From positions 23,567-87,566 of the forward strand of contig CAZHIC010000006.1 of the NCBI GenBank assembly GCA_964532405.1: a stretch of 64,000 bases of DNA. Reading direction: 5' to 3'. Below, in pieces: positions 25,522 through 34,100 of the stretch. Origin of the DNA: PALSA-1006 sp964532405 (GTDB taxonomy: Bacteria > Pseudomonadota > Gammaproteobacteria > Burkholderiales > Gallionellaceae). Position 1 is the stretch's first letter. Every line of letters starts with the position of its first letter. Under the pieces are notes generated by a model. That model was not told the DNA's origin. It made no database searches and saw only the letters and a list, made by a program, of their open reading frames with translations. Made by a program: the position numbers and the translations under genes.

Positions 25522-26472
25522 GTGTCTCACGACAGCTTGATGGTATTCACCGGTAATGCCAACCCTAAGCTCGCCGAAAAAGTGGCGCGGCATCTCGATA
25601 TTCATCTGGGGCGTGCCACCGTCAGCAAGTTCTCCGACGGCGAAGTCATGGTCGAGATCCTCGAGCATGTGCGCGGCAGAGATGTGTTCGTTTTGCAATC
25701 TACCTGTGTCCCGACCAACGACAGCCTGATGGAAGTGATGGTCATGGTGGATGCGTTAAAACGCGCCTCCGCCGGGCGCATCACCGCAGCGATGCCTTAT
25801 TTCGGTTATGCGCGCCAAGACCGTCGTCCGCGTTCCGCGCGGGTGGCGATCACGGCCAAAGTGGTCGCCGACATGCTCGTGGGCGTCGGTGTCGACCGCT
25901 TGCTGACCATGGACTTGCACTCCGATCAGATCCAAGGCTTCTTTTCGATCCCGGTCGACAACATCTACTCTTCGCCGATTTTATTGTCGGATGTGTGGAA
26001 GCAGAACTACCAGAATCTGATCGTGGTGTCGCCGGACGTCGGCGGTGTGGTGCGTGCCCGTGCCTTGGCCAAGCGTCTGGAGTCGGACTTGGCGATCATC
26101 GACAAGCGCCGCCCCAAGCCCAATGTGGCCAAGGTGATGAACATCATCGGCGATGTCGCCGGGCGCACTTGCATCATCATGGACGACATGGTGGACACCG
26201 CGAACACCCTGTGCGAAGCGGCCAATGCGCTGAAAGAAAAGGGCGCTGCACGCGTGATCGCTTACTGCACCCATCCGGTCTTGTCCGGTCCGGCGATCGA
26301 GCGCATCGAAAAATCGGCGATCGATGAGTTGGTGGTGACGGATACCATTCCGCTGCGCGAAGAAGCGCGCAACTGCAAACGCATCCGCCAGTTGAGCGTG
26401 GCGGAGTTGATGGCCGAGACCATGCGCCGCATCAACGCGGAAGAATCGGTCAGCTCGCTGTTCATGGAATAA
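25522..26472 (+). CDS. prs: ribose-phosphate pyrophosphokinase
   Basis: Makes PRPP from ribose 5-phosphate and ATP for nucleotide, histidine and tryptophan synthesis. It has 316 residues with the N-terminal FTGNANPKLAEKVA segment, RQDRRPRSARVAITAK, the metal-binding MDLHSDQIQGFF and the PRPP loop IMDDMVDTANTL. The start is GTG at 25522 (reading GTGTCTCACGAC) after AGGGGG. A hairpin separates it from rplY. Confidence 0.96.
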   Translation: MSHDSLMVFTGNANPKLAEKVARHLDIHLGRATVSKFSDGEVMVEILEHVRGRDVFVLQSTCVPTNDSLMEVMVMVDALKRASAGRITAAMPYFGYARQDRRPRSARVAITAKVVADMLVGVGVDRLLTMDLHSDQIQGFFSIPVDNIYSSPILLSDVWKQNYQNLIVVSPDVGGVVRARALAKRLESDLAIIDKRRPKPNVAKVMNIIGDVAGRTCIIMDDMVDTANTLCEAANALKEKGAARVIAYCTHPVLSGPAIERIEKSAIDELVVTDTIPLREEARNCKRIRQLSVAELMAETMRRINAEESVSSLFME

Positions 26473-26477
26473 ATTTC

Positions 26478-26500
26478 GCAGCAGCCGTGTTGGCTGCTGC
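26478..26500 (+). other. hairpin in the prs-rplY spacer
   Basis: GCAGCAGCC (26478-26486) and GGCTGCTGC (26492-26500) form a perfect 9-bp stem with a 5-base loop just after the prs stop. No T run follows, so it is not a standard terminator; it may stabilise or process the transcript ahead of rplY. Confidence 0.5.
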
Positions 26501-26553
26501 ACAACCCGAAGCCCTCTGGTCGCGGAGAGCTTCACTAGAAGTGGAGAAGTAAA

Positions 26554-27219
26554 ATGGCAATCGAAATAGCAGCAACATCACGCAAGACGCAAGGAACGGG
26601 TGCGAGCCGCCGTCTGCGTAAAGCGAATCGCGTCCCCGGTATCGTTTATGGCAACAGCGAGCCAGTATCTATCGACCTCGATCACAACACCCTGTATTTC
26701 GCGCTGAAAAAAGAAGCCTTCCACGCATCTGTTTTGTCGCTGGATTTAGACGGCAAAAAAGAGGATGTCTTGTTGCGCGACTTCCACATGCACCCGTTCC
26801 GTCAGCAAGTGCTGCATATCGACTTCCAACGCGTCGATGCGAAGAAGAAGATCCACATGAAAGTGCCGTTGCACTTCATCAATGCCGACATCGCTCCCGG
26901 CGTAAAAACTGGCGGCGGCATCATCAGCCATGTATTGAACGAGTTGTCCATCGCTTGCTTGCCGGCTGACTTGCCTACATCCATCGAAGTGGATCTGGCT
27001 ACGCTGAACCTGGGTCACTCGATTCACGTATCCGACGTCAAACTACCCAAGGGCGTGGAAATAGCTGGCCACCATCACGCTGCCGATGCGGTTGCTACCG
27101 TGCAAGTGCCGCGCGGTGCAGTAGAAGCCGCAGCAACAGAAACGGCTGCTCCGGCTGCTGCCGCAGCTCCTGCGGCAGCAGCAAAACCTGCCGCAGCAAA
27201 ACCCGCAGCTAAAAAATAA
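26554..27219 (+). CDS. rplY: 50S ribosomal protein L25 (Ctc form)
   Basis: 5S rRNA-binding ribosomal protein in its long, two-domain CTC form. It has 221 residues: the L25 domain (TSRKTQGTGASRRLRKANRVPGIVYG) in residues 1-95 and the TL5 C-terminal domain, followed by a low-complexity Ala/Pro/Lys tail from about 185. It is followed by a terminator and pth, the usual order. Confidence 0.95.
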   Translation: MAIEIAATSRKTQGTGASRRLRKANRVPGIVYGNSEPVSIDLDHNTLYFALKKEAFHASVLSLDLDGKKEDVLLRDFHMHPFRQQVLHIDFQRVDAKKKIHMKVPLHFINADIAPGVKTGGGIISHVLNELSIACLPADLPTSIEVDLATLNLGHSIHVSDVKLPKGVEIAGHHHAADAVATVQVPRGAVEAAATETAAPAAAAAPAAAAKPAAAKPAAKK

Positions 27220-27246
27220 TCGTCGCTCGGGCGTCGTTATCTTGAA

Positions 27247-27285
27247 AAGCTCGTCATGCAGAACAAAAGCATGACGGGCTTTTTT
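27247..27285 (+). terminator. intrinsic terminator after rplY
   Basis: AAGCTCGTCATGC (27247-27259) pairs with GCATGACGGGCTT (27269-27281), one wobble pair, and is followed by Ts to 27285. It ends immediately before the pth start codon, so pth expression depends on read-through or on a promoter inside this region. Confidence 0.85.
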
Positions 27286-27286
27286 C

Positions 27287-27865
27287 ATGATGAGTGAAAT
27301 AAAACTGATCGTCGGCCTGGGCAACCCCGGCCGAGAATACGCAAGCACACGCCACAATGCGGGGTTTTGGTGGGTGAATGAGCTTGCGCGTAGTCACAAC
27401 GCAAATTTCAAAGCCGACAGCAAATTCCACGGGCTAATCGCCCGTGTCGCCCTGCACGGGCATGACGTGCATCTGCTCAAGCCGCAGACCTTTATGAATG
27501 TCAGCGGGTGCGCGGTCGGCGCAGTGGCACAGTTTTACAAAATCGAAGCCGCACAGATTCTCGTGGTACATGACGAACTCGATTTGCCGCCGGGTAGTGC
27601 CAAGCTCAAGCTAGGTGGCGGACACGGCGGACACAACGGCTTAAAGGACATCATCGCGCATCTCGGAACCAAGGATTTTTGGCGTTTGCGCCTTGGTATC
27701 GGCCATCCCGGTGATCGGGCAGAAGTAGTCAATTTTGTGTTGAATGCACCGCGCCAAGAAGAACAATCACTGATCGAAGAGGCGATGCAGCATGCGCAGG
27801 ATGTCGCACCGCTGGTGATCGAAGGCAAGCTGGAAGCGGCGATGCTGAAGCTGCATAGCCAATGA
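27287..27865 (+). CDS. pth: peptidyl-tRNA hydrolase
   Basis: Releases peptides from peptidyl-tRNAs that drop off the ribosome. It has 192 residues with the signature LIVGLGNPGREYASTRHNAG including catalytic H23, the KPQTFMNVSG segment and the HDELDLPPG acid. ATG 27287 and ATG 27290 are both possible starts; the terminator of rplY overlaps the expected ribosome-binding region. Confidence 0.96.
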   Translation: MMSEIKLIVGLGNPGREYASTRHNAGFWWVNELARSHNANFKADSKFHGLIARVALHGHDVHLLKPQTFMNVSGCAVGAVAQFYKIEAAQILVVHDELDLPPGSAKLKLGGGHGGHNGLKDIIAHLGTKDFWRLRLGIGHPGDRAEVVNFVLNAPRQEEQSLIEEAMQHAQDVAPLVIEGKLEAAMLKLHSQ

Positions 27866-27885
27866 TGTGGCACACAGTCAGCCAT

Positions 27886-27918
27886 AAAAAATGCCGCGTG
27901 TTTTGCGCGGCATTTTTT
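27886..27918. terminator. bidirectional terminator between pth and pilU
   Basis: A5-ATGCCGCG (27886-27898) and CGCGGCAT-T5 (27906-27918) form a stem with A and T runs on both sides, which works for both convergent genes. Confidence 0.93.
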
Positions 27919-27934
27919 ATGATCTAAACAAAGA

Positions 27935-29071
27935 TTAGTTCAGTTTCAAATCGCCGATGCCGGACATCACGTCGGTATCTTTCGAGTGCTTGCTATTGAG
28001 TTTGATGTTTAAACGCAGGTCGTTGAGCGAGTCCGCATTCTTCAGTGCTTCTTCGTAGCTGATTTTGTCGGCCTCGTACAGATCGAACAGCGCCTGATCG
28101 AAGGTCTGCATGCCGATCTCGCGCGATTTAGACATCACTGTCTTGATCTGGTTGACCTCGCCCTTGAAGATGAGATCGGAGATCAGCGGCGAGTTGAGCA
28201 TGATTTCGATCGCCGCCGCGCGCCCAGCTCCATTTTTAATCGGAATCAGGCGCTGCGAGATGAGGGCTTTGACGTTGAGTGACAAATCCATCAGCAGTTG
28301 CGTGCGCCTCTCTTCCGGAAAGAAGTTGATGATGCGGTCCAGCGCCTGATTGGCGCTATTGGCGTGCAGCGTGGCCAAACACAAGTGGCCTGTTTCGGCG
28401 AAGGCGACCGCGTGCTCCATCGTTTCGTGGTCGCGAATTTCGCCGATAAGAATCACGTCGGGTGCTTGGCGCAAAGTGTTCTTCAGCGCGTTGTGCCAAG
28501 ACTCCGTGTCCACGCCCACTTCGCGGTGGGTGATGATGCAGTTGATGTGGTCGTGCACATATTCCACCGGATCTTCGATGGTGATGATGTGGCCGTAGCT
28601 GTTTTTGTTGCGGTGTCCCAGCATCGCGGCCAGCGTGGTGGACTTACCCGAGCCGGTGCCGCCGACCAGAATGACCAACCCGCGCTTGGTCATCACCACA
28701 TCTTTCAATACCGATGGCAAGCCCATTTCGTCCAAGTCTGGAATTTTGGTAGTGATGGTGCGCAGCACCATGCCCACGCGTTGCTGCTGCATGAACACGT
28801 TGACGCGGAAACGCCCGATGCCGGGCGGGCTGATGGCAAAGTTGCATTCGTGAGTGGACTCGAATTCCGCCGCCTGTCTGTCGTTCATGATGCTGCGCGC
28901 AAGCTCCTGAGTGTGTACGGAGGTCAACGCCTGCGGCGATACCGGTGTCAGCTTGCCGTCCATCTTGAATGAGGGCGGAAAGCCACTGGTGATGAACAGG
29001 TCGGAGGCTTTTTTGCTGATCATGCCGCGCAGCAAATTGTGAATCAGTTCGGTGGCTTGATCTCTTTCCAT
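27935..29071 (-). CDS. pilU: type IV pilus retraction ATPase PilU
   Basis: Hexameric secretion-type ATPase that assists PilT in pilus retraction. It has 378 residues with Walker A GGTGSGKST, the Asp box around TIEDPVEY, Walker B LIGEIRD and the His box HLCLATLHANS. The ITHREVGVDTESWHNALKNTLRQ stretch and the long C-terminal tail after residue 340 (ending GDLKLN) mark PilU rather than PilT. No other pilus gene is in the window. ATG 29071 has a clear AGGAGAT upstream on this strand. Confidence 0.92.
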   Translation of the reverse strand: MERDQATELIHNLLRGMISKKASDLFITSGFPPSFKMDGKLTPVSPQALTSVHTQELARSIMNDRQAAEFESTHECNFAISPPGIGRFRVNVFMQQQRVGMVLRTITTKIPDLDEMGLPSVLKDVVMTKRGLVILVGGTGSGKSTTLAAMLGHRNKNSYGHIITIEDPVEYVHDHINCIITHREVGVDTESWHNALKNTLRQAPDVILIGEIRDHETMEHAVAFAETGHLCLATLHANSANQALDRIINFFPEERRTQLLMDLSLNVKALISQRLIPIKNGAGRAAAIEIMLNSPLISDLIFKGEVNQIKTVMSKSREIGMQTFDQALFDLYEADKISYEEALKNADSLNDLRLNIKLNSKHSKDTDVMSGIGDLKLN

Positions 29072-29339
29072 TACAAATATCTCCTAGCTGAATATTGCAT
29101 AAACAGGGCGACTATCACGACACACATTTGATATAGCTGGAGCTCTCTAAAAACCGATTCGTAAAAAATGCCTGCTTGCACTCGCCCTGCTGCCGATTTT
29201 ACCCCAGAACAACTCCGACTTCCTCCTGCAGCCTCTTCCAATATGAAATGAGTCTGAAGGAGTTGCGTATTTCCATCAAGGAATAAGTCTGAGAAGCTAA
29301 AGTTCTGCTTCGGTCATTATGCGAAGCATGGTGATCAAC

Positions 29340-29441
29340 ATGGAAGAAGCAAAGCTTATGACCTTGGCACAGATCAAGGCATTTTTAGACGGGACACCGG
29401 AGGCTGCATTTCGAATTCCCAAGGAAGGGCGCAATCAGTTT
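29340..29441 (+). pseudogene. remnant of an integrase/transposase N-terminus
   Basis: About 34 codons (MEEAKLMTLAQIKAFLDG then TPEAAF, PKEGRNQF) resemble the N-terminal segment of an integrase-catalytic-type transposase, after which the similarity stops and the frame runs into a GC-rich repeat-like sequence (ALKRDCAKARSPL). No catalytic DDE domain is present, so this is a decayed fragment. The 247 bp before it and about 130 bp after it show no gene. Confidence 0.45.
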
Positions 29442-29616
29442 ACCTCGCAGAGGTTTTTGTGCCCTAACCCCGCGCTCAAGCGGGACTGCGCAAAAGCGCG
29501 CAGCCCCTTACTGCACGGGCCAGGTCGTCGCCTTTGGGAACTTGGTTCAAAACAGATATATTCATGATTGACGCCTTGTGAACTATTGTAGCCCCTGCTG
29601 CCTGCGAATCAAAACC

Positions 29617-29796
29617 TCAGACAGGCGGGCAGGCACGAATATCATCTGCATCCAGACTCGGATACTGCGCCAATATTTCGTCTGCGCTGTCGCCCTCGTG
29701 CAAATATCCCCATACTGTTTGCACGGTAATGCGCTTGCCATTGCAGATGGCAGGGTCGATGCTGATGCGCCCGTCGGAATAATTTGGGTGAGACAT
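29617..29796 (-). CDS. DUF433 antitoxin-like protein, probably truncated
   Basis: 59 residues: MSHPNYSDGRISIDPAICNG and VWGYLHEGDSADEILAQYPSLDADDIRAC are typical DUF433, a family usually paired with a DUF5615 PIN-like toxin. Normal members continue past DIRAC for about 15-20 more residues, whereas this one ends at once in PPV, next to a short inverted sequence (GCCTGCCCGC... GCAGGC). No toxin gene follows. ATG 29796 has AAGGAAGG in front. It is probably a remnant. Confidence 0.65.
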   Translation of the reverse strand: MSHPNYSDGRISIDPAICNGKRITVQTVWGYLHEGDSADEILAQYPSLDADDIRACPPV

Positions 29797-29927
29797 AATT
29801 GCCTTCCTTTCTGTGGCTACAGCTGAAATCGTGATGATGCGCAAAGTATAATCCGATGGAGTAACGCTTGCTCTTCCAGCTGCCCGCGTGTAGCTTGCCG
29901 CCTCTTCAACGTTTTTGATTGCGTGAA

Positions 29928-30956
29928 ATGAGTACCTCCACCCTGCCCGACTCGGCAATCGATACCGCCGAAAAACATCTGCGCGACATTCTGACGCTTG
30001 CCTTTGAACATGACGCCACGCATACCGCGCTGGTGGTTTGGGATGGTCAATGTGATCTTGCGCTGGCGCTGACTGCGGCCTACCGGCGCTGCTTTCCAAA
30101 CGCGACTTTCATCGACTTTGACAGTGTTGCGCCGGAGACGATCCGCGCCGCATTCGAACAACTCGCGCCCTCCGATCTGGTGGTGCTGATTCAATCCAGC
30201 AGTTTCAGGCTGGATGCGTTCCGCTTGCGCGTCGAGCTTTTCAAACGCGAGCTCAAGGTGATCGAACACCCGCATTTGTCACGCATGCCCGGTGTGGAAG
30301 CGCTGCTCTACATCGACGCGCTGGCTTATGATCCGGCGTATGTTCGCCGTGTGGGCAATGCCTTGAAGGCGCACATCGACAAAGCAGCCACGGGGGTTAT
30401 CGACAGCGGCGGTGAGCATTTGGTTTTTGCCGCAGGTTTTGAGCCTGCCAAGATGAACATCGGCGATTACCGCAATATGAAAAATGTCGGCGGCCAGTTT
30501 CCTATCGGCGAAGTATTTACCGAATCGCTGGATCTGGAGGCGGTGAATGGCCGTGTGCGCATTTTTGTTTTTGGCGACACTAGCTTTGCTGTCAACAAAC
30601 CCGCGCACCCGATCACGCTGGTGGTCAACCAAGGCCGCGTCACCGGGGCCATCGACTCCACGCCCGAATTCGATAAGGTGCTCGCGCAGATTCGCGCAGA
30701 TGAGGGCGAAATCTGGGTGCGCGAAGTGGGCTTCGGTTTGAACCGGACGTTCACGCGCGACATTCTGGTCAGCGACATCGGCACGTACGAGCGCATGTGC
30801 GGCATTCACTTGTCGCTCGGTGCTAAACATGGCAGCTACACCAAGCCGCAGATCAGGCGGGCGGATGCCAAATATCACGTTGATGTTTTTGCCATCACGG
30901 AATCGGTTACGCTCGGCGATGCGCTCGTGTATCGCGATGAGGCATGGCAGGTGTGA
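29928..30956 (+). CDS. M29-like aminopeptidase family protein
   Basis: 342-residue protein resembling the metallo-aminopeptidase T (M29) family. Segments that could supply the metal site are FPIGEVFTE, REVGFGLN, the His of GIHLSLG, a Tyr ten residues later in GSYTK, and YHVDVF near the C-terminus. The N-terminal half (about 1-150) is diverged. ATG 29928 was chosen over TTG 29919; no strong SD is visible. It is a single gene; the substrate is unknown. Confidence 0.72.
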   Translation: MSTSTLPDSAIDTAEKHLRDILTLAFEHDATHTALVVWDGQCDLALALTAAYRRCFPNATFIDFDSVAPETIRAAFEQLAPSDLVVLIQSSSFRLDAFRLRVELFKRELKVIEHPHLSRMPGVEALLYIDALAYDPAYVRRVGNALKAHIDKAATGVIDSGGEHLVFAAGFEPAKMNIGDYRNMKNVGGQFPIGEVFTESLDLEAVNGRVRIFVFGDTSFAVNKPAHPITLVVNQGRVTGAIDSTPEFDKVLAQIRADEGEIWVREVGFGLNRTFTRDILVSDIGTYERMCGIHLSLGAKHGSYTKPQIRRADAKYHVDVFAITESVTLGDALVYRDEAWQV

Positions 30957-31041
30957 GCGCGCCTTGAGCGCCTTTGCATTAGACTAAAAAGGGTCGGGCT
31001 TTCGTCAATATATTCACGTACGTTCACTTAAGGAAACTCCA

Positions 31042-31830
31042 ATGAAAAAACTGTTTCTCTCTCTTGCACTTCTTTGTCTGCCCACTTCTGCCGCTCTCGC
31101 TACCGTGCAAGGCAAGGAGGTGAGTTACTCCGCCGACGGCACGACGCTGAAGGGCTGGATCGCCTACGATGACGCGGTAAAGGGCAAGCGCCCTGCGGTG
31201 CTGGTGGTGCATGAATGGTGGGGGCACAACGCTTACGCGCGCAAGCGCGCGAACATGCTGGCGGAGCTGGGCTATGTGGCGCTGGCGGTGGATATGTATG
31301 GCGACGGCAAGCAGGCGCTGCACCCGGACGATGCGGGCAAGTTCGCAGGCGAGGTGGCTAAGAATAAGCCGATGGCGAAAGCGCGCTTCGAGGCGGCGAT
31401 GAAGTTATTGCGCGAGCAGCGCAATGTGGACAGCGGCAAGCTGGCTGCTATCGGTTATTGCTTCGGCGGCTCGGTGGTGCTGAACATGGCGCGCGAGGGC
31501 GAAGACTTGAAAGGCGTGGCGAGCTTCCACGGCGGCCTCGGCACCGATAGTCCGGCGCAGGCAGGCCATGTGAAAGCACAGGTGCGTTCTTTTACCGGCG
31601 CGGACGACAAGATGATTTCAGCCGCGCAGGTGGATGGCTTCAAGCAGGAGATGGAGAAAGCGGGCGTGAGCTACAAGGCGGTGGTATATCCCGGCGCGAT
31701 GCACAGTTTCACCAACCCGGATGCAGATGAATACGGCAAGAAGTTCAATCTGCCGCTGGCCTACAACGCGGCGGCGGACAAGGATTCTTGGGCGCAGTTG
31801 CAAGTATTCCTCGCGGAGGTGCTGAAGTGA
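31042..31830 (+). CDS. exported dienelactone hydrolase family protein
   Basis: 262-residue alpha/beta hydrolase with a Sec signal peptide (1-20, ending ALA). The nucleophile is the Cys of GYCFGG, with Asp in TGADDKM and His in AMHSF completing a Cys-Asp-His triad, and VVHEWWGHN is the usual DLH segment. It is preceded by AAGGAAA. A periplasmic location is predicted; the substrate is unknown, and a chlorocatechol role cannot be inferred here. Confidence 0.86.
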   Translation: MKKLFLSLALLCLPTSAALATVQGKEVSYSADGTTLKGWIAYDDAVKGKRPAVLVVHEWWGHNAYARKRANMLAELGYVALAVDMYGDGKQALHPDDAGKFAGEVAKNKPMAKARFEAAMKLLREQRNVDSGKLAAIGYCFGGSVVLNMAREGEDLKGVASFHGGLGTDSPAQAGHVKAQVRSFTGADDKMISAAQVDGFKQEMEKAGVSYKAVVYPGAMHSFTNPDADEYGKKFNLPLAYNAAADKDSWAQLQVFLAEVLK

Positions 31831-31837
31831 TATAAAT

Positions 31838-31901
31838 CCGTTCGCATTGAGCGGGTCGAAATGTGAACGTTTTATGTGCTTCGACAAGCCAGCACGAACG
31901 G
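31838..31901. repeat. imperfect inverted repeat (CCGTTCG...CGAACGG)
   Basis: CCGTTCGCATTGAGCGGGTCGAA (left arm, 31838-31860) faces TTCGACAAGCCAGCACGAACGG (right arm, 31880-31901). It resembles the widespread TTCGACAAGCTCAG-type REP elements. It lies between the hydrolase gene and the DUF2461 gene. Confidence 0.65.
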
Positions 31902-31944
31902 CCTGTAATTTTATGCAGGCCATGATTGACCACGGAGGCCACCA

Positions 31945-32631
31945 ATGACTGACCGTTACTTCACTAAAAAAACCTTCGCGTTCCTTGCAGCGCTGGAACA
32001 GAACAACGAGCGCGAATGGTTCACGGCGCATCAGCAGGAATACGAAGATTTCGTGCGCGAACCAGCGCTGGATTTCATCAGCGATATGTCGGACGAGATG
32101 CCCACCATTTCGCGGCACTTTCTAGCGCAGCCGAAGAGGGTGGGCGGCTCGTTGATGCGCATCTACCGCGACACGCGCTTCAGCAAAGACAAGACGCCAT
32201 ACAAGACCAACATCGGCATCCAGTTCCGCCACGAGATCGGCAAGGATATACATGCGCCGGGCTATTACCTGCACATAGCGCCGGGCGAGTGTTTCGTCGG
32301 CATCGGCTTGTGGCATCCCGATGCCGACGCGCTGTTCAAAATACGCGTGGCCATCGCCCAAAAAAGCGATGCGTGGCTGACTGCGCGCGACGATGAGGCT
32401 TTCCGCAAGCATTTCACGCTAGAGGGTGATGCGCTTGCCAACGCGCCGCGCGGCTTCGCCAAAGATCATCCATTGGCGGAAGATTTGAAGCGCAAGGATT
32501 TCATCTGCCTTGCGCCGTTGAGCGAGGCGACCGTGACTTCAAAAAACCTGCGTCCGCAGGTGGTGGAACGTTTCCGCCAAGCTGCGCCCTATATGCGTTT
32601 CCTGTGCAAGGCACTGGAATTGCAGTTTTAA
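31945..32631 (+). CDS. DUF2461 family protein
   Basis: 228 residues with the family hallmarks: FLAALEQNNEREWF at the start, GGSLMRIYRDTRFSKDKTPYKTN and YYLHIAPGECFVGIGLWHPD in the middle. The biochemical role of the family is unknown. No export signal is seen, and flanking genes give no functional hint. ATG 31945 was chosen. Confidence 0.88.
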   Translation: MTDRYFTKKTFAFLAALEQNNEREWFTAHQQEYEDFVREPALDFISDMSDEMPTISRHFLAQPKRVGGSLMRIYRDTRFSKDKTPYKTNIGIQFRHEIGKDIHAPGYYLHIAPGECFVGIGLWHPDADALFKIRVAIAQKSDAWLTARDDEAFRKHFTLEGDALANAPRGFAKDHPLAEDLKRKDFICLAPLSEATVTSKNLRPQVVERFRQAAPYMRFLCKALELQF

Positions 32632-32665
32632 ATCGAAGCACAAAGGAGCAGACTAAAAATAACCT

Positions 32666-33265
32666 ATGGACATCGCCGAAATCGCTGTACAGCTGGAGTA
32701 CACCGGATACATCGTTTTGGACAAGCCGCTGGTCGATAAACTATTGGCAGAGCTATTCACGCGTTGCCACGATGACGACCCCACCCGGTTTCATGCCGCA
32801 CAGGTTGGAAGAGGCGCGACAAAAGTAAAGGTGGATTCGATACGCGGCGATGTGATCAATTGGCTGGATGCGGGCAACAGTACCGATCAAGCCTATCTCG
32901 CCTGTATGGAAGAGTTGCGCCTGGGGCTGAATGCGGCGCTTTTTCTGGGCTTGTTCGATTACGAGTGCCACTACTCGATCTATGGCAAAGGCGATGGCTA
33001 TGCGAAACATTCCGATGTGCTGCAAGGCAAGAAAAACCGGATTCTGAGCACGGTGCTGTACTTGAATGAAGACTGGCATGCCTGCGATGGGGGCGAGTTG
33101 GTGATATTTGAGCCGGCGGGTGAGATTGTCATCGCGACAGTGAACCCGACCTTCGGCACGATGATCATTTTTTTAAGCGAATCTTTTCCGCACGAAGTTC
33201 TGCTCTCCCATGCCACTCGCCGCAGCATCGCAGGATGGTTTCGCGTCAGCGACAGTTACGCTTGA
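32666..33265 (+). CDS. 2OG-Fe(II) dioxygenase (prolyl-4-hydroxylase-like, SM-20 type)
   Basis: 199 residues with a complete iron and 2-oxoglutarate site: H115-x-D117 (AKHSDV), distal H176 (FPHEVL) and R186 (RRSIAGWF) for the co-substrate carboxylate, on a jelly-roll scaffold (STVLYLNEDW, GGELVIFEP). Similar bacterial enzymes hydroxylate proline in proteins such as EF-Tu; the target here is not known. It follows the DUF2461 gene after 34 bp and may be cotranscribed. Confidence 0.86.
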   Translation: MDIAEIAVQLEYTGYIVLDKPLVDKLLAELFTRCHDDDPTRFHAAQVGRGATKVKVDSIRGDVINWLDAGNSTDQAYLACMEELRLGLNAALFLGLFDYECHYSIYGKGDGYAKHSDVLQGKKNRILSTVLYLNEDWHACDGGELVIFEPAGEIVIATVNPTFGTMIIFLSESFPHEVLLSHATRRSIAGWFRVSDSYA

Positions 33266-33434
33266 ACACTCAATGGGATGTTGCCTTACCAGCCGAATCA
33301 GGAGTGCCCTGCTCGTCACATTGACTCGCCGGATAAGCACGGAATAATCTAGTCTGAATGACATGCGGGTCGGAGATGTTTTTTTCAGTAAAAAATATGC
33401 TAAATTTTAGCCGGGCTGAATTTTTCCGGCGTTG

Positions 33435-34013
33435 TTAACCCGCTTTTCCCATAGCGGCGATACTTGAAATTTTGCCGAGCACCTCGCTCAACTCTTTTGC
33501 CCTAGCCTCCCACACAAGCATATCTTTTACCTTGGCTTCCAGCGCGGGCAACTCTTTGATTTTTGCTTGCAACGCAGCCAGTTCTTTTGTTTGGGATTCC
33601 AGCGCAGCCGTCTGCTTCTCCATCTCTGCGGCTTTTGTTTGCTCTTGCCTGAGGCTTTCCCGCAGCTGCGCGATGATTTTTATGTGTTCGAGCGACTTTC
33701 TTTTCTCTTCTTCAAGCAGGGCATTTTTCTTTGCGAGGTCATTCGCATCCAATACAGAAAATTCTCTTATTCTGGCTTCCAGCTCCGCCGTCTTCTTTGC
33801 CATCTCGGCCGATTTTGCCTGCTCCTGCCTGAGGCTCTCTCTTAGCTGCTCGATCGTATTTAAATGTTCGTGCGAATTTTTCAGCTCTTCTTCAAGCCGG
33901 AAATTTTTCTTTGCGAGCTCCAGCGTTATATTCTGATCTTCCGTCAAATTGCCCAGCGGGGCATCGCACTTTGCGTCGTCGGAATATGCGCGAATTTTTA
34001 CTGTTTTATCCAT
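33435..34013 (-). CDS. internally duplicated coiled-coil protein of unknown function
   Basis: 192 residues from ATG 34013 (GGGA nine bases upstream; ATG 34022 also possible). The protein is almost entirely helical and heptad-like and contains two copies of a ~60-residue unit beginning LAKKN..LEEE and continuing IEQLRESLRQEQ/IAQLRESLRQEQ. A third, weaker series of LEAK-like heptads follows. No signal peptide or membrane helix is seen. I do not recognise a family. It lies 87 bp downstream of the diguanylate cyclase gene on the same strand and may be cotranscribed. Confidence 0.7.
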   Translation of the reverse strand: MDKTVKIRAYSDDAKCDAPLGNLTEDQNITLELAKKNFRLEEELKNSHEHLNTIEQLRESLRQEQAKSAEMAKKTAELEARIREFSVLDANDLAKKNALLEEEKRKSLEHIKIIAQLRESLRQEQTKAAEMEKQTAALESQTKELAALQAKIKELPALEAKVKDMLVWEARAKELSEVLGKISSIAAMGKAG

Positions 34014-34100
34014 AATGTCCATTCCCGTAATTTCAGGTTTGCAGCACAACACTTACGCCTATTAAACGAAGGCGCAATGGTCACGCGAAGCGCCAGGGGA

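Noticed and set aside
26478..26500. Terminator after prs
   Set aside because: No T run follows the stem; listed only as a hairpin.
29928..30956. Firm call as a specific aminopeptidase
   Set aside because: Metal ligands can be proposed but the N-terminal half is diverged, so only a family-level name is given.
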